The notes under the pieces are model-generated. The model made no database searches. It worked only from the letters and a program-made list of their open reading frames with translations, and had not been told where the DNA came from. A stretch of DNA of 64,000 nucleotides from Periplaneta americana (Eukaryota; Arthropoda; Insecta; Blattodea; Blattidae), in contig NC_091130.1 in NCBI RefSeq assembly GCF_040183065.1, forward strand, positions 28,256,359-28,320,358, in the 5' to 3' direction. The position numbers were made by a program, and so were the translations under genes. Positions 22,055 to 32,988 of this stretch are shown here, one piece after another (position 1 is the stretch's first letter; each line of letters starts with the position of its first letter).

Positions 22055-23043
22055 ATGGTGAACCAACTTGACATGAGACAGTGTATTATAGCTCTAGTTG
22101 AGGCTAGATATGGGGCTAGATCTGCTGGCCGTTTGGTCGGTGTTCCTGGAAGTGGGTTCATCGTTAACAAAATTCAGGGGAAGTAGAATATCGCCCTATT
22201 CCTGGGCGTCCGCGGATTTCTTCATTGGAAGAGGGTGCTCTCTTATTCGAGACAGTTCGACAGGACCCCATTCGGACTGCTAACGAAATAAGAGCAGCAT
22301 CTAACTTTCCCGGTTCTTCACAGATTGTGATCAGCAGGTTGAGGAACCGCGGTATTAGGAGTCGGAGGGCTGCGCAAATGGAAATATTGGGGGAAGCACA
22401 AGCTGTCGACCGTCTTGCCTTCACTACCCATCGAGTGGATTTCGATTGGAGAAATGTAATTTTCTCCGACGAAACAACCATCTCGAGTGATTCCGAAGGT
22501 CCTGTCCGTGTCTATCGTGAGGATGGTCTTCGACATGATCAGCGCTATGTGCACCGAAGTGAAAGATCGGAGCGCTTTAGCATATCGTGTTGGGGGTGGA
22601 TGTCTTACGATGGACCTGGCGTTATAGAACGCATCGATGGCCAGTTTAATGCGGGGAACTTACGAGCACATTCTGGAAAATATATTCCTTCCTTCCGCTC
22701 CTAGAACGTTTTCCCGAAGGAACATTGCTGTTCCAGCAGGATAATCATCCCGTGCACTATGCCACAAGCATTCAAAGATGGTTTCAAAGGAGACCCGAGA
22801 TCGAAATCATTAATTGGCCTCCGAAGTCATCCGATTTCAATCTCTTCGAAAATTTATAGGCAGAATTAAAAAAGAGAAGGCTAGCCACCTATGCTCACCG
22901 ACGCCCTCGAAATCGAGACGAACTGTGGGATCAAGTTGTTGACACCTGGGAAGATCTCGCCGGGGATTAGAACTTATTCCACAATCTCGTGACATCCATG
23001 TCGGACCGATTTAGAGCTGTAATAGAAGCTGATGGCATGTAGA
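22055..23043 (+). pseudogene. Tc1-like transposase (DD34E), inactivated
   Basis: The ATG at 22055 gives MVNQLDMRQCIIALVEARYG and AGRLVGVPGS, a Tc1-type paired HTH. A frameshift follows near 22180. The next frame gives QDPIRTANEIRAASNFPGSS, VIFSDETTIS (first Asp) and RVYREDG..RYV.R. After another shift come LLFQQDNHPVHYA (second Asp) and INWPPKSSDFNLFENL-stop-AELKKRR (Glu), then VTSMSDRFRAVIEADG and a stop. The arrangement matches DD34E Tc1 elements at nearly full length. Terminal inverted repeats were not found by eye. Confidence 0.88.
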
Positions 23044-23254
23044 CAAGATTTTAAGTTAACAGGTCTCTTTTTGTTTCTTATGATGTTTGTTTGAGGAAGA
23101 ATACTTTTAACTTCCAAGTAAGATTTATTTTTTGACGAGGTTCAGCCCACTTGTAAGACCCAGAAATCGGGCTAAATTATTCATATTTTTTGACAAATTA
23201 GACAGTCGAGGAACTCTGAAGAAATTAATTACACCTCCATAAAAAAAGTTTTAC

Positions 23255-23330
23255 CTGAGATCAAACACGAGACGTTTCGGTTAAGCAGTGGAACCGACAC
23301 GCTACTATATGAGCTACCGACACAAGACAG
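23255..23330 (-). other. Degenerate tRNA-like segment
   Basis: The minus strand has GGTAGCTCATATAGTAGCG (A box region), a TCGGTT/AACCGA stem and GTGTTTGATCTCAGG (B box region). Probably a SINE head or tRNA relic. Confidence 0.35.
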
Positions 23331-23559
23331 TGACAGCAGCAGTCTAGAATGTAGATCCCATAGCAGGCATTTGCCATTCGGTACAGTGAAGCAATGATAT
23401 TTTGTGACCCGAGCTATGTTGTTAAATCGTGGCCTTAAATGGCTGTCTTTTTCGTGATCCTTATTCTGGTCCTTGTCCTTGATGTGATCCTTATAACAAG
23501 TCTTGTTGTATTGGTCATAGTACGTATCGTTACGTCGATATCTAGTGAACCGCGCTGTA

Positions 23560-23735
23560 GAACTTTAACTTCCGACGACCAAGAGTCATCTCATTCCTTT
23601 TAAGGTTAACTGTACATTTAATACATATTTCTTTTTTCACTAAATTTTTTTCCTCACATAAAGGACGCACCCTAGTTTTTTTGTTATAAAAATCAAAAAA
23701 TGGAAGTGCGTCTATTACGCGGGTAAATACGATAA
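23560..23735 (-). repeat. Dispersed repeat with GCGTCTATTACGCGGG end
   Basis: It matches 28556-28680 in inverted orientation over AAAACTAGGGTGCGTCCTTT, TAGTGAAAAA and flanks. The outer end gcgtctattacgcgggtaaa is also similar to repeat R. Confidence 0.6.
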
Positions 23736-24398
23736 TACATGCAATTATGTGTTGTATAAGAACAGGAAACAAGCAACAGCAGTAGTATAATTAAGGTAGC
23801 AGTGTGGTAGTAGTAACAGTAGTAGTAGGGAAGAAGGTACAGTTTCGGCCGAGACATAATTGGAGAGATGATGTAATGGAAGCTAAGAAGAAAACAAGAC
23901 TTCAAGAAGACTGCTTAGATCAGGCTTGCAAAACTGGGCGACAATTGTGGTGTTACGTCACACATCGGAATAAGTCACTCACCCCTTCCTTCCACCTCCG
24001 CATCATTAACTTGGTATGGGAGGGAATTTGTATTCAATGTCTGTGTTAAGTGATTGCGTACAGGCTACAGATACGTCATTCAACACTGGTGGACTGTGGA
24101 CGGGGAATCAACGCCTTCCTCATGCTTTCCACCCCTCTCTCGCCAGTACTGTATCCCTGGTTTAGACAGAATGAAATATAACTTGGGGACGGAGCTTTTT
24201 ATACAGCTTCATACATAGTTTCCATTGTTAACTTAAAATGCAAGGTTATGCTAAGGCACAGGGGTACGTAACAAAATTTCCATTCATTCAAAGCAGGGCA
24301 ATAGGATGATAACATACAATCTAATGAATAAAACATATTTCAATAAAGAGAATTGTTGTAATAGCTGTTTTCAATTTACTTAATAATGGAACACCTAC
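23736..24398. other. Unassigned intronic stretch
   Basis: At 23840-23905 the frame PRHNWRDDVMEAKKKTRLQE resembles a LINE ORF2 tail, but too briefly to call. Otherwise nothing is recognised. Confidence 0.35.
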
Positions 24399-24543
24399 CT
24401 CTAGTTTCTCATTTACCAATGCAACTTTAGTAACTTGAAGTGCTCCAGATTTTAAGTGGCACATTTCTGTATCTAAAGAAAACATTGGTGATTTGTGAGA
24501 TACTTCGTGGTAGTACTCCTTTGTAAGGACATAATCCTTGTAC
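24399..24543 (-). CDS. REXO5: REXO5-type RNA exonuclease exon with motif I (host gene)
   Basis: The acceptor is GTTGACAG and the donor GTAGGT; the length is 145 bases. It encodes YKDYVLTKEYYHEVSHKSPM and MFSLDTEMCHLKSGALQVTK, ending ALVNEKLE. The DTE of SLDTEMC is the DxE motif I of DEDDh exonucleases (LDCEMC in most relatives, here Thr for Cys). The first base completes the Lys codon begun in 25083-25278, and the last codon is complete, joining 9427 in phase. Confidence 0.9.
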
Positions 24544-25082
24544 CTGTCAACACAGCAGGGGAGTCAACATACGAAGTGAAGTATTATTATCACATACATG
24601 CTAAAGAAAATTAGTTCATAAGATTAATATAGCAGAATTGTTATTTTGACTCGTGGTTGTTCAGGAGACATATTAGGAAGCTCGAACTTATGTATTCATT
24701 CTTCTCGAAATAAACCACAACAGGTATTCATGTGAATGTTCGAAGACCTTTACAGGCTTATGCAGGCATTCATATATGCTTCCCAGCTAGACTGAGAAGT
24801 CCAAACTAAATGTAACTGTTTTGAATGTGCATTAACCTGGCGCTGGTCACTATGAGTATCAAATTCATTGATCCTTCATCTAATGATCGCTATTTACTTC
24901 ATTGCAATATTCATGCAGTTTAGAAATTATAGGCACGATAAAAGTGACCTGAAAATGTTTGTCAATCTTAGGGATGGCACCCTACTAGTGAACCGAACTT
25001 ACAGACGTATTCACGTCAAAAAAATGTTAAGACCAAAATGTTAATTAGTAATCATATAACTCATACTTGCTTTGATACTCAC

Positions 25083-25278
25083 TTCCCAAGATGACCGTCT
25101 TTAAAAGGTAAAGGAAAATTCAATTCTGCCATTTCTGAAGGGGAAAGTATTAATTGCTTTCGGGAAAATTTCATATCATCAGGATTATTTAATGATGCTT
25201 CAGAAATAGGGAAAATGGCACTAAATTGTTTTAAGGATTCTTCCTTTTCCTTAATTAACATATTTAATCCTGCATACT
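25083..25278 (-). CDS. REXO5: REXO5-type RNA exonuclease exon, pre-catalytic region (host gene)
   Basis: The acceptor is CTTTTTCAG and the donor GTGAGT; the length is 196 bases. Joined in phase to 32989-33212 it reads QYAGLNMLIKEKEESLKQFS, then SPSEMAELNFPLPFKDGHLG and K. The L.SP.EM..LNFPL segment matches the MxxxxFPLxG stretch that precedes the exonuclease fold in REXO5 proteins. No enzyme motif falls in this exon. Confidence 0.85.
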
Positions 25279-25440
25279 CTGAAAAAGAAGGAAAAAATAT
25301 AATAATATAATACTGGTGCATGTACATTATTACATCATGCAGAGATAACCTCATTATAATTAATAGTTTATAAAATTTAAGGAAATTTTAATTACCAGGA
25401 CTTATACAATGAAAGAGTAATGGAACGGAGAAAAATTCTC

Positions 25441-25511
25441 TCCGGCGCCGGGATTTGAACCCGGGTTTTCAGCTCTACGTGCTGATGCTTTATCCACTAA
25501 GCCACACCGGA
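25441..25511 (-). other. tRNA-like module (GTA anticodon position), family 2
   Basis: 71 nt. The acceptor is TCCGGTG/CGCCGGA with one wobble pair. The D arm is GCTT/AAGC, the anticodon arm TCAGC/GCTGA with loop ACGTAGA, and the T arm CCGGG/CCCGG with loop TTCAAAT. The A and B boxes are near consensus. Position 33 is C, not T, and the variable loop is one base short. It looks tRNA-Tyr-derived but non-functional. Confidence 0.78.
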
Positions 25512-25698
25512 TATAACCCCGACGCCGGTCAGAATCGTCTCAGATTAAGCTCTAACTCTTGGGTTCCCTCTAGTGGCCGCCCTCTGCACTACGTCATAGA
25601 TGTCTATAAACGCAGGACCGAAGTCCACACATGTGCTGAGGTGCACTCGAAATGAGTGACTAGTTGGCCGGGATCCGACGGAATAAGCGCCGTCTTAA

Positions 25699-27554
25699 CC
25701 CATTTATGCCCATTGGGTCGTTAACGACCCAGTGATTATAATTTGTATAAAATATCCCGGTAGTGTTATATTGTGACTTCTATAAATTAAGTTGGTAACT
25801 GAGAGTGTTGTCTTGAGTTATAAACATTTGTGTATGATTAGTGCTGCACCATTCACATTTTGTTTGAAACTATCTCTCAGCTTGCGTAATTGACTAGGAT
25901 TCTGCAGCACATAGCTAATAATTTCTATTTGTAGGCATCGAGTGTGGCTCATTGTCGAGCTTCTGAATACGAATCTAAAACATCAAAATGTAAGTAATAC
26001 AATATATCCTGATAGCATTGTAACAGTTACAGTAATATAGCAACAATGACAATAGTTTTTAGAGTGGGTCGTTAACGACACAGTGGGAAAATGAGAGGTA
26101 CCATTTTGTCGCTTAGTAATATTTATGTTTATATGATTCTTTTTCGTTAGTTATAGTTTATTTTTGTTTTGATATACTAGGAAGGGACTGAAAACTCATG
26201 AAATAATATCTGAACTTGAAGCAACAGACACAAGGAGCATATCTGGAGAAATTGTTTATATTGCACCACCTGTACATGGAGAAAGCGATGGGGATTCTGG
26301 AGATGAGGAGTGTAATAATCCAGACTGCTTGACGAGGACATTGTTGGAAGCAGAAGCTGAGGTAAGGTTTTCAAATGAAACAAGAGATGATGAAAATGAT
26401 TCCCCTGAGTCTACATTGGAGGCTACGGTATTGTTGGAAGTAGAAGCTGAGGTAGAGACTACAACTAAAACAAGAGGGCATAAAAACTATAATCCAAGAT
26501 CTGTACTGAATACAAAATATATTCCGCAGTGGAAGAAGGGTGAGACCCTCCCTAATTTTCCACCAGTTTATAATCCTGTCCAGTGGAGTCATCCATTATC
26601 ACTTTCTAAAGACAGTCATCTAGCTGAATATTTTGACAGTTGTTTCAAATGAGTTTGGCGTGCACCCTATAGGAAGAGCAGATCGGTACTCACCCAAAGA
26701 AAAGAAGAGGATATCCGTTACACAATCCACTCATCAAGAAATATAATAGTTTTATGGGAGGTGTTGATCAGATGGATCAAAACATAGCAGCATACAGAAT
26801 TGGAATAAGAGGGAAAAAAATAGTATGTTCTAATTCTTTTGTGGATGTTTGATGTCGCCATGAATAATGCATGGTTAACAGCAAGATCAAAAGGAATTTT
26901 CTTGGATAATTTGTCATTCAGACGGACAACTGTAATCGCTATGATGCAGAAATATGGAACACCAGTATCTTCACCGGGGCCCAGAAAGAATCTGAAAGTG
27001 GGAAATATAGTCGCAGGTCCAGCACGTCGCAATGCTGGACACTTGCTGGCGGTTGGTCAGCCACGTTGCCGATGTGCTGTCTGCAAAAACAAGACTACTA
27101 AAGGCTGTTCCAAACCTCCATGCCCGGCTCCGCTTCATGACAAGTGCGTCAGAGAGTTTCATACATAACATGGTAATTATGTGTTTGGATAATATTGAGT
27201 CATTTATATTTTACTATACGTATTTTTGTGACTAAACTTTATGTGAATATTTACTTGTGCACTGTGAAATTATAAATTACATGTAAAATATCAATAACAT
27301 GTTAATTCAATAACACAAAAAAATAATATTCACAATTACTGTCGTTACATGTAGTAATTTAGATATAAATAAAAAGAAAGAAAAAATGTATATCAGATTT
27401 TCCCACTGGGTCGTTAACAACCCACCCTGAAAATGCGCCTAAATGTAAAGATTCATCTGTGTTCGTTCATTTACAATTAAAGATGTGTAAAAACAAAAAC
27501 TGTGTGTGACACTCACAACATTTGGACAAAAATAAAGTTACGGGCATAAATGGG
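25699..27554 (+). mobile_element. piggyBac-family transposon, internally deleted (1.86 kb)
   Basis: The termini are CCCATTTATGCCC and GGGCATAAATGGG, flanked by TTAA (25695-25698 and 27555-27558). The palindrome GGGTCGTTAACGACCC lies just inside the left end (25715-25730), with degenerate copies near 26066 and at 27408. The intact pre-insertion sequence lies in the other arm of the host dimer at about 27780-27800 (aatcacttcgtgatTTAAgacggcg on plus). Transposase remnants lie inside. Confidence 0.93.
26180..27168 (+). pseudogene. piggyBac transposase remnant
   Basis: The N-terminal part is acidic (EIVYIAPPVHGESDGDSGDE and two EAEAEV repeats) and runs to SLSKDSHLAEYFDSCFK, then stops at 26650. 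The sequence then jumps to RYSPKEKK and, over frameshifts, GVDQMDQNIAAYRIGIRGK (third Asp region) and FDVAMNNAWLTARSKG. The end is the Cys-rich domain RCRCAVCKNKTTKGCSKPPC then HDKC. The core with the first two catalytic Asp residues is deleted. The product cannot transpose. Confidence 0.85.
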
Positions 27555-27981
27555 TTAAATCACGAAGTGATTTACGCATATCATATATATTATTTTAATG
27601 TACCGAAGTACATATGATATTTCCATGCAGATATTCTGCGTCATCATACGGTTCAAATCCCGGCGCCGGAGAGAATTTTTCTCCGTTCCATTACTCTTTC
27701 ATCGTATGATGACGCAGAATATCTGCATGGAAATATCATATGTACTTCGGTACATTAAAATAATATATATGATATGCGTAAATCACTTCGTGATTTAAGA
27801 CGGCGCTTATTCCGTCGGATCCCGGCCAACTAGTCACTCATTTCGAGTGCACCTCAGCACATGTGTGGACTTCGGTCCTGCGTTCATAGACATCTATGAC
27901 GTAGTGCAGAGGGCGGCCACTAGAGGGAACCCAAGAGTTGGAGCTTAATCTGAGACGATTCTGACCGGCGTCGGGGTTGTA

Positions 27982-28052
27982 TCCGGTGTGGCTTAGTGGA
28001 TAAAGCATCAGCACGTAGAGCTGAAAACCCGGGTTCAAATCCCGGCGCCGGA
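27982..28052 (+). other. tRNA-like module (GTA anticodon position), family 2, second arm
   Basis: Identical in fold to 25441-25511 and in the opposite orientation. A 3' partial of a third module (gttcaaatcccggcgccgga) abuts the dimer junction at 27653. Confidence 0.78.
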
Positions 28053-28163
28053 GAGAATTTTTCTCCGTTCCATTACTCTTTCATCGTATGATGACGCAGA
28101 ATATCTGCATGGAAATATCATATGTACTTCGGTACATTAAAATAATATATAGGACTTATACAA

Positions 28164-29324
28164 GCCAAAAATTTAACGTCTGGAACAAAAATCACTCAAT
28201 CTTAATTTAAGCAAGCTAATGCTGAATAGCATTCTCGAACTTTTTAAAAGTGAGAAGGAGTAGGATATACAAAACTATTAATGTATTTTATGTTCAATGC
28301 AATTACATTTTTAGGAAACTGGCATCTTAAAATTCTAAGGTTCTATATAAAGTTTTGAAACCATTCGTTAAATTATAAAAATACTGTCTCAACAATAACT
28401 CAAATGAAGCGTACCTTAATATTATATCTATTATCATTATTATCATCATTTTTAATCAAGTTCTCAAAAAATAAGGTGATTTTTAAATTAATAATAAATT
28501 AAGGAATGAAAGGGTTTCTGTGATACCAAAAATTTACAAGTCTGAAATATATTACTGTAATTATCCGCACAATAGACGCACTTTTCTTCTTCGATTTTAT
28601 AACAAAAAACTAGGGTGCGTCCTTTATGCGAGGAAAAAATTTTAGTGAAAAAGAAACACGTATTAAAGGTGCACCAGCTCGAATGCTGAAATAATCAGTA
28701 GAATATGTAACGTTATATGTTGTTGCTGTTTAGTCAACTGTCTGAAGACAGGTCTGAACCTCACAAGTGACACCAATAAGGCACCACTTGTGAGGCAACT
28801 AGGCCAGGAGATTATTTCGTAGGATGGTCAGTTCCTTTCTTCCTCCATTGCATACATTGCAGATTAGCTACATATTACACTAATCACACTTCTGATGCAT
28901 ACAAACAATTGTTCTTCCTCTGACACATAGCATCAAGTGAGGTGTACTGCCTGATAATTGGAGCTAGGATTCGTATGTAGTAAAAGCTAATATTTTTATT
29001 AGGTATAGTTTATAAACATGCAAGCCATGCCCCCCCACTCCTTATACTTGCCATTCTTGTCATTCAGTACTTCTATTGGTTAGCGCTAAGGGTCTTTAAT
29101 CCTCTTAACCACTACTTACAAAACAGCGGAGGGTTTAAAAGCTGCATTGTCTAGTCCTTGTGACTTTTCTTGCATTTCGAATCTTTCAATCAGGCTTAAA
29201 ATCTTCTTAACCGGCATCACATCGACTCAACTATACTCGGCGTCAATTTTTAATTCTTACTACATATAAATCCTAGCTCTATAATGTTAATATATGTACA
29301 TATCAGCCAGAACCTCAATCAGAG
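28164..29324. other. Unassigned stretch with two dispersed repeats
   Basis: 28556-28680 is a copy of the repeat at 23560-23735. About 28720-28870 (TGTTTAGTCAACTGTCTGAA, GACAGGTCTGAACCTCACAA) looks like another interspersed repeat. No coding sequence was seen. Confidence 0.45.
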
Positions 29325-29612
29325 GTGAACGATATATGGGCCGCGACTAATTTATATATCGATTGCATTGCACCAAGACAATCGATAGTTAGCAGCAGTT
29401 GTATAAACAAATAACGTGTAACAATGAATACAGCGACAATAAGACAAGACATTTTATTGTTATTATTAACACTAGTCTTACCTCATTGAGGTTCAGCATC
29501 ACTGCTATTATTTGTCACACTCATATTCCTCTATGTGTCTATTATGCGGGGATTTTTTTTATTTTAACGCGAAAAATTGGTGTGCGTCCATTACACGGGT
29601 AAATATGATATA
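29325..29612 (-). mobile_element. Dispersed repeat R, unsplit copy
   Basis: In inverted orientation it matches 16475-16660 and then 19599-19760 without the LINE between. The region actagtcttacctcatt (29471-29487) is the empty-site counterpart of the 16-bp target duplication, with one substitution. The outer end contains GTGCGTCCATTACACGGGTA. Confidence 0.7.
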
Positions 29613-29989
29613 TTCAGATATTTGACGCAAAAGCCATAAATTAAAATACAACCTTTTATCATAAGGTATGAGATAATTGAACAATTTTAATAAAACTAGA
29701 ATTTCATCAGCAACTGTTTCTTTTAAACAATGTCGCTTTCTACAGCCTCCAATTTGATTGAAATAAAAACTTTCTGATATTGTGCCAACGTGGACAGTTC
29801 AATTACATATTTTCTGATATCTCAGCACCTGCAAGGCAGAATTCATTAACCCAAAGACAGAAGAATAGCTGGAGATGGTGAACAGCAGAGATGAATTTTG
29901 ACAATAACAAATTAAATTGGTAGTCTATTCTAGATATCTCTTATTCAAGGTTTTTTATGTGCCATAAATCCCGTCATAAATTCTGAAGA

Positions 29990-30753
29990 AATAAATTGCA
30001 ATTTTATCTGTCAAGTAGATGAAATTGTTAATATTCTTATAGGAAACAACGATTATTCGTCCTTTATAAATAATTCACATAAACCTGGTACATTTTTTAA
30101 ACTTAATTACGTTACTGTTCAGCAGGTTTACACTACTATTCTGAAACTTAGAAACAATTCTTGTCCAGATGTTTATGGTATAAGTCCAAAAATTAACAAA
30201 ACTGCTGCTAATTTTACCTGTGAACTATTAATTCATATTTTCAACACTTGTATTGATAAATGCACCTTTCCAGACATCTTTAAATATTCCAAAGTTATTC
30301 CGATCCATAAAAAAGTAATCAGTTACATTATTCAAATTATAGACCAATTAATATAACACCTACACTTTCGAAGGTATTAGAAATTTTATTACATAATCAA
30401 ATTACAGATTACTTTGAATACAATCGTCTATTTGTTAATCAGTATAGTTTTATATCCTTCCACAATACAATTGAAGCCATAGTTAAATTAGTGGAGAAGG
30501 GTTTTAGTGTTTTAGAAACCCCAGGTTAATGTTAGGCCATTTTTACGATTTTACCAAAGCTTTTGATACCATTTCTCACGATATACTCGTACAAAAACTG
30601 AAATTTTATGGTTTTAATAATTCTAGTACTATGTTTTTAAATTCTTATTTAACAGGCAGACACCAATCTGTTTACTGTAATGGTGCAATGTCTCAATTTA
30701 AACCTGTCAAGTTTGGTGTCCCACAGGGTTCCGTTCTTGGTCCCGTGCTCTTC

Positions 30754-30807
<54 letters not shown>

Positions 30808-31875
30808 CGACCTCCCAGTCAGCATTGTGGATGACTGCCTTGACACTTTCATGTTTGCTGATGATTTGGCACTTGGAATTTCTCAGGATAATGATGTTTT
30901 GATGAAAAGACAGCCTGACAACATATCGTTCAGGATAAAGGACTGGTGTGATGCCAATAAACTTAGCATCAACTCTAATAAGACTGTAGATATTAAATTT
31001 TCTTTTAACAGAAATATTACTGACTTGTCTTCCACAGTTAATTCCTAGGCATTCACCTCGAAGCCGGTCTGGGCTGGAGTACACACATAGAATATCTTGT
31101 TAATAAAATTAATAAAGGAATTTTCATGTTACGAATCCTCAGACAAACATTATGTTATAATTCTTTACTTACGGTTTATTATGCCCATATTTACAGTCAC
31201 TTAAGTTACGGGACGCTTTTGTGGGGTAACCATACTTCGGGTTCTAAATTGTTTATTCTTCAAAAGAGAGCAGTGAGAATTATTTGTGATGTCTCTTCTA
31301 GAACTCATTGTAAACCACTTTTTGTACAACTAGGAATACTTACGTTGCCTTCAATGTTTTCTCGATTGCCTTCTGTGTGTTAAGCGTAATGTGCATAATC
31401 TTACTACTTGTTCATCTATTCATAACTATTCTACCCGTTCCAGACTTGACATATATTTCACCAAGTACAAATATATCACTACAAGCAATAGTTTTATTTC
31501 CATATCTTATAAACTTTATAACTCTTTACCATTGCATATAAGAAACATGTCATATTTTACTTTCAGAAGGATGATGAGAAGCATATTGATGGCAAATCCA
31601 ATCTACAGTGTCAATGATTTTAGCAATATTACGTTTTAGATACTATTTGTTTTAACCTCATGTAATGTCAAATTTGTACATTTTAACCTGATTTCATACT
31701 ATTTCTTTTAAAACTTTTAACCTGTTTTTGTGATTATCTGGTGATTGTATATTTATTTTTTATTTTATTTTTATATTTATTCATATTGTAGTAGCCATAT
31801 TTTATATATTTCCATTCTGATGTTGTCTCTGGCTGTAAATCGCTGAATGACATTAAATTCATCTATCTATCTAAT
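29990..31875 (+). mobile_element. Non-LTR retrotransposon (Jockey/CR1-like), 5'-truncated
   Basis: RT homology starts near 30060 (LKLRNNSCPDVYGISPKINK, PDIFKYSKVIPIHKK). After a stop it continues with YDFTKAFDTISHDILVQKL (catalytic Asp), KFGVPQGSVLGPVLFIIYI, INDLP, FADDLALG (catalytic pair) and SHLSYGTLLWGN, and ends at 31637-31639. The 3' end is TTAAATTCATCTATCTATCT near 31875, an ATCT-type tail. Frameshifts and stops are numerous. A (TA)n expansion interrupts RT between motif B and the FADD motif. Confidence 0.88.
30755..30804. repeat. (TA)n expansion inside RT coding sequence
   Basis: About 25 TA units lie between VLFII and NDLP. The normal LINE codons there (ttt att tat ata aac-like) are themselves TA-rich. 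The expansion shifts the frame from 1 to 2. Confidence 0.95.
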
Positions 31876-32094
31876 AGCAATGGCAACAACTCGAACACTG
31901 AGGAGGACTTGTTAGAATGATAAATACGAATTTTCAGATATGCTGTACTGTTCATGTGGATGGAAAGTGATCATGACAACATGTACACATGCAAGATTTT
32001 ATTTTTTCGGAGAGGAGGAGAGCCCGCAGGCAAGCACCACAGTTTTAGGCTTAATGTGCAACCTCTTTATATTGTAATGATTGTTGAAGTCCAT

Positions 32095-32450
32095 TTAGGA
32101 TCGCTCTTCAAGCGCATGATTCATTGCATGATGCCATTGTATCGATTCAATCATAGCATCCAGTTCTGACTGGAGATCATTCTGCCTGCCAGCGATGTTG
32201 TTCTGCAGCCTCCTTAGATCGATGGCATCTGTTCGCAATTCATGTGCCTGAATCTGCTGCATCTTCAACCAGAAGTCCATGCCATCATCGATTCCATGAC
32301 TCACCAAGGTGCCATCTATCCGAGGGAGCTACACTTCTCCGGTCACTTGTAGTCCGCTTATTAAAGCCCCTGCCCTGCGGCTTCTCCAGATGTGTGCAAC
32401 TCTCGCAGACAGATGCCATTTGTAGGTAGATCCTGATATCATGTTCGCCA
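32095..32450 (-). other. Unrecognised open segment
   Basis: The minus strand reads MANMISGSTYKWHLSARVAH, later a stop, then MDFWLKMQQIQAHELRTDAI and LQNNIAGRQNDLQSELDAMI, a helical, possibly coiled-coil stretch. Base composition is richer in GC than the flanks. It may be a decayed transposon gene. I do not recognise the family. Confidence 0.3.
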
Positions 32451-32465
32451 TGTTTCCTAATCAAC

Positions 32466-32705
32466 TTTTTTATTTTACGACGCTTTATCAACATCTTAGG
32501 TTATTTAGCATGTGAATGAGATGAAGGTAATAATGCTGGTGAAATGAGTCTGAGATCCAGCATTGAAAGTTACCCAGCATTTTGCTCATTTGGGTTGAGG
32601 GAAAACCTCGGAAGAAACCTCAACCAGGTAACTTGTCTCAACCGGGAATCGAACTGGGCCACCTGGTTTCACGGCCAGACGCGCTGTTACTCTAAAAGTG
32701 TGAAC
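32466..32705 (-). mobile_element. tRNA-derived SINE, family A copy 1
   Basis: The tail TTTTATTTTACGACGCTTTA is at the low-coordinate end, then the body (GGTTGAGGGAAAACCTCGG) and the tRNA-like head with B box AGTTCGATTCCCGGTTG on the minus strand. Other copies: about 32755-32935 and 42858-43111. Confidence 0.88.
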
Positions 32706-32754
32706 CCTAATCAACTTGTAACTATTAAAATGATTAATTAAATGATACTAATGA

Positions 32755-32935
32755 AGACGAAATGAGTCTGAGATACAATGCCGAAGGTTACCCAGCAATT
32801 CTGCGTCGAGTGGTTGAGGGAAAACCTCGGAAAATATTCCAACCAGATAACTTGTTCCAGCCAGGATTTGAACCCAGGCTCGCTCGTTTCACGGCCAGGA
32901 AAGCTAACCATTACTCCACAGCAGTGGACCACATG
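32755..32935 (-). mobile_element. tRNA-derived SINE, family A copy 2 (tail-truncated)
   Basis: It has the same body (GTTGAGGGAAAACCTCGG) and head (GGGTTCAAATCCTGG on minus; GTCCACTGCTGTGGAGTAAT) but lacks the terminal tail. It ends 54 bases short of a REXO5-type exon. Confidence 0.85.
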
Positions 32936-32988
32936 CAAGCTTACCTAAAAACAATTATTAAGAGAGAAACTGACTATGATGTACTCAC

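Larger units (their letters stand above)
25410..28150. mobile_element. Inverted dimer of tRNA-like repeat family 2 (Tyr-like), carrying piggyBac
   Basis: The 13-bp AGGACTTATACAA lies at 25397-25409 and 28151-28163 and brackets the whole structure. The left half (25410-25698 plus 27555-27652) is inverted relative to the right half (27653-28150). Each holds a tRNA-like module, the tail GAGAATTTTTCTCCGTTCC and a unit of about 66 bp beginning CGTATGATGACGCAGAATAT. That unit occurs three times, at 27595-27652 (inverted), 27706-27770 and 28085-28150. The right half therefore has unit-body-module-tail-unit order. The piggyBac element is a later insertion. Confidence 0.87.

Noticed and set aside
22164..22554. 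Minus-strand frames of 78-105 codons
   Set aside because: Antisense shadows of the Tc1-like transposase.
25455..25655. Open frame of 66 codons repeated at 27838-28038
   Set aside because: The same frame appears twice because the tRNA-like repeat is duplicated; it overlaps the tRNA-like module and is not a gene.
25441..28052. Functional tRNA-Tyr genes
   Set aside because: C at position 33, a short variable loop, no intron as usual for eukaryotic tRNA-Tyr, and a repeat context.
30755..30807. Ile-Tyr repeat protein
   Set aside because: Translation of a (TA)n tract; only the flanking RT residues are real.
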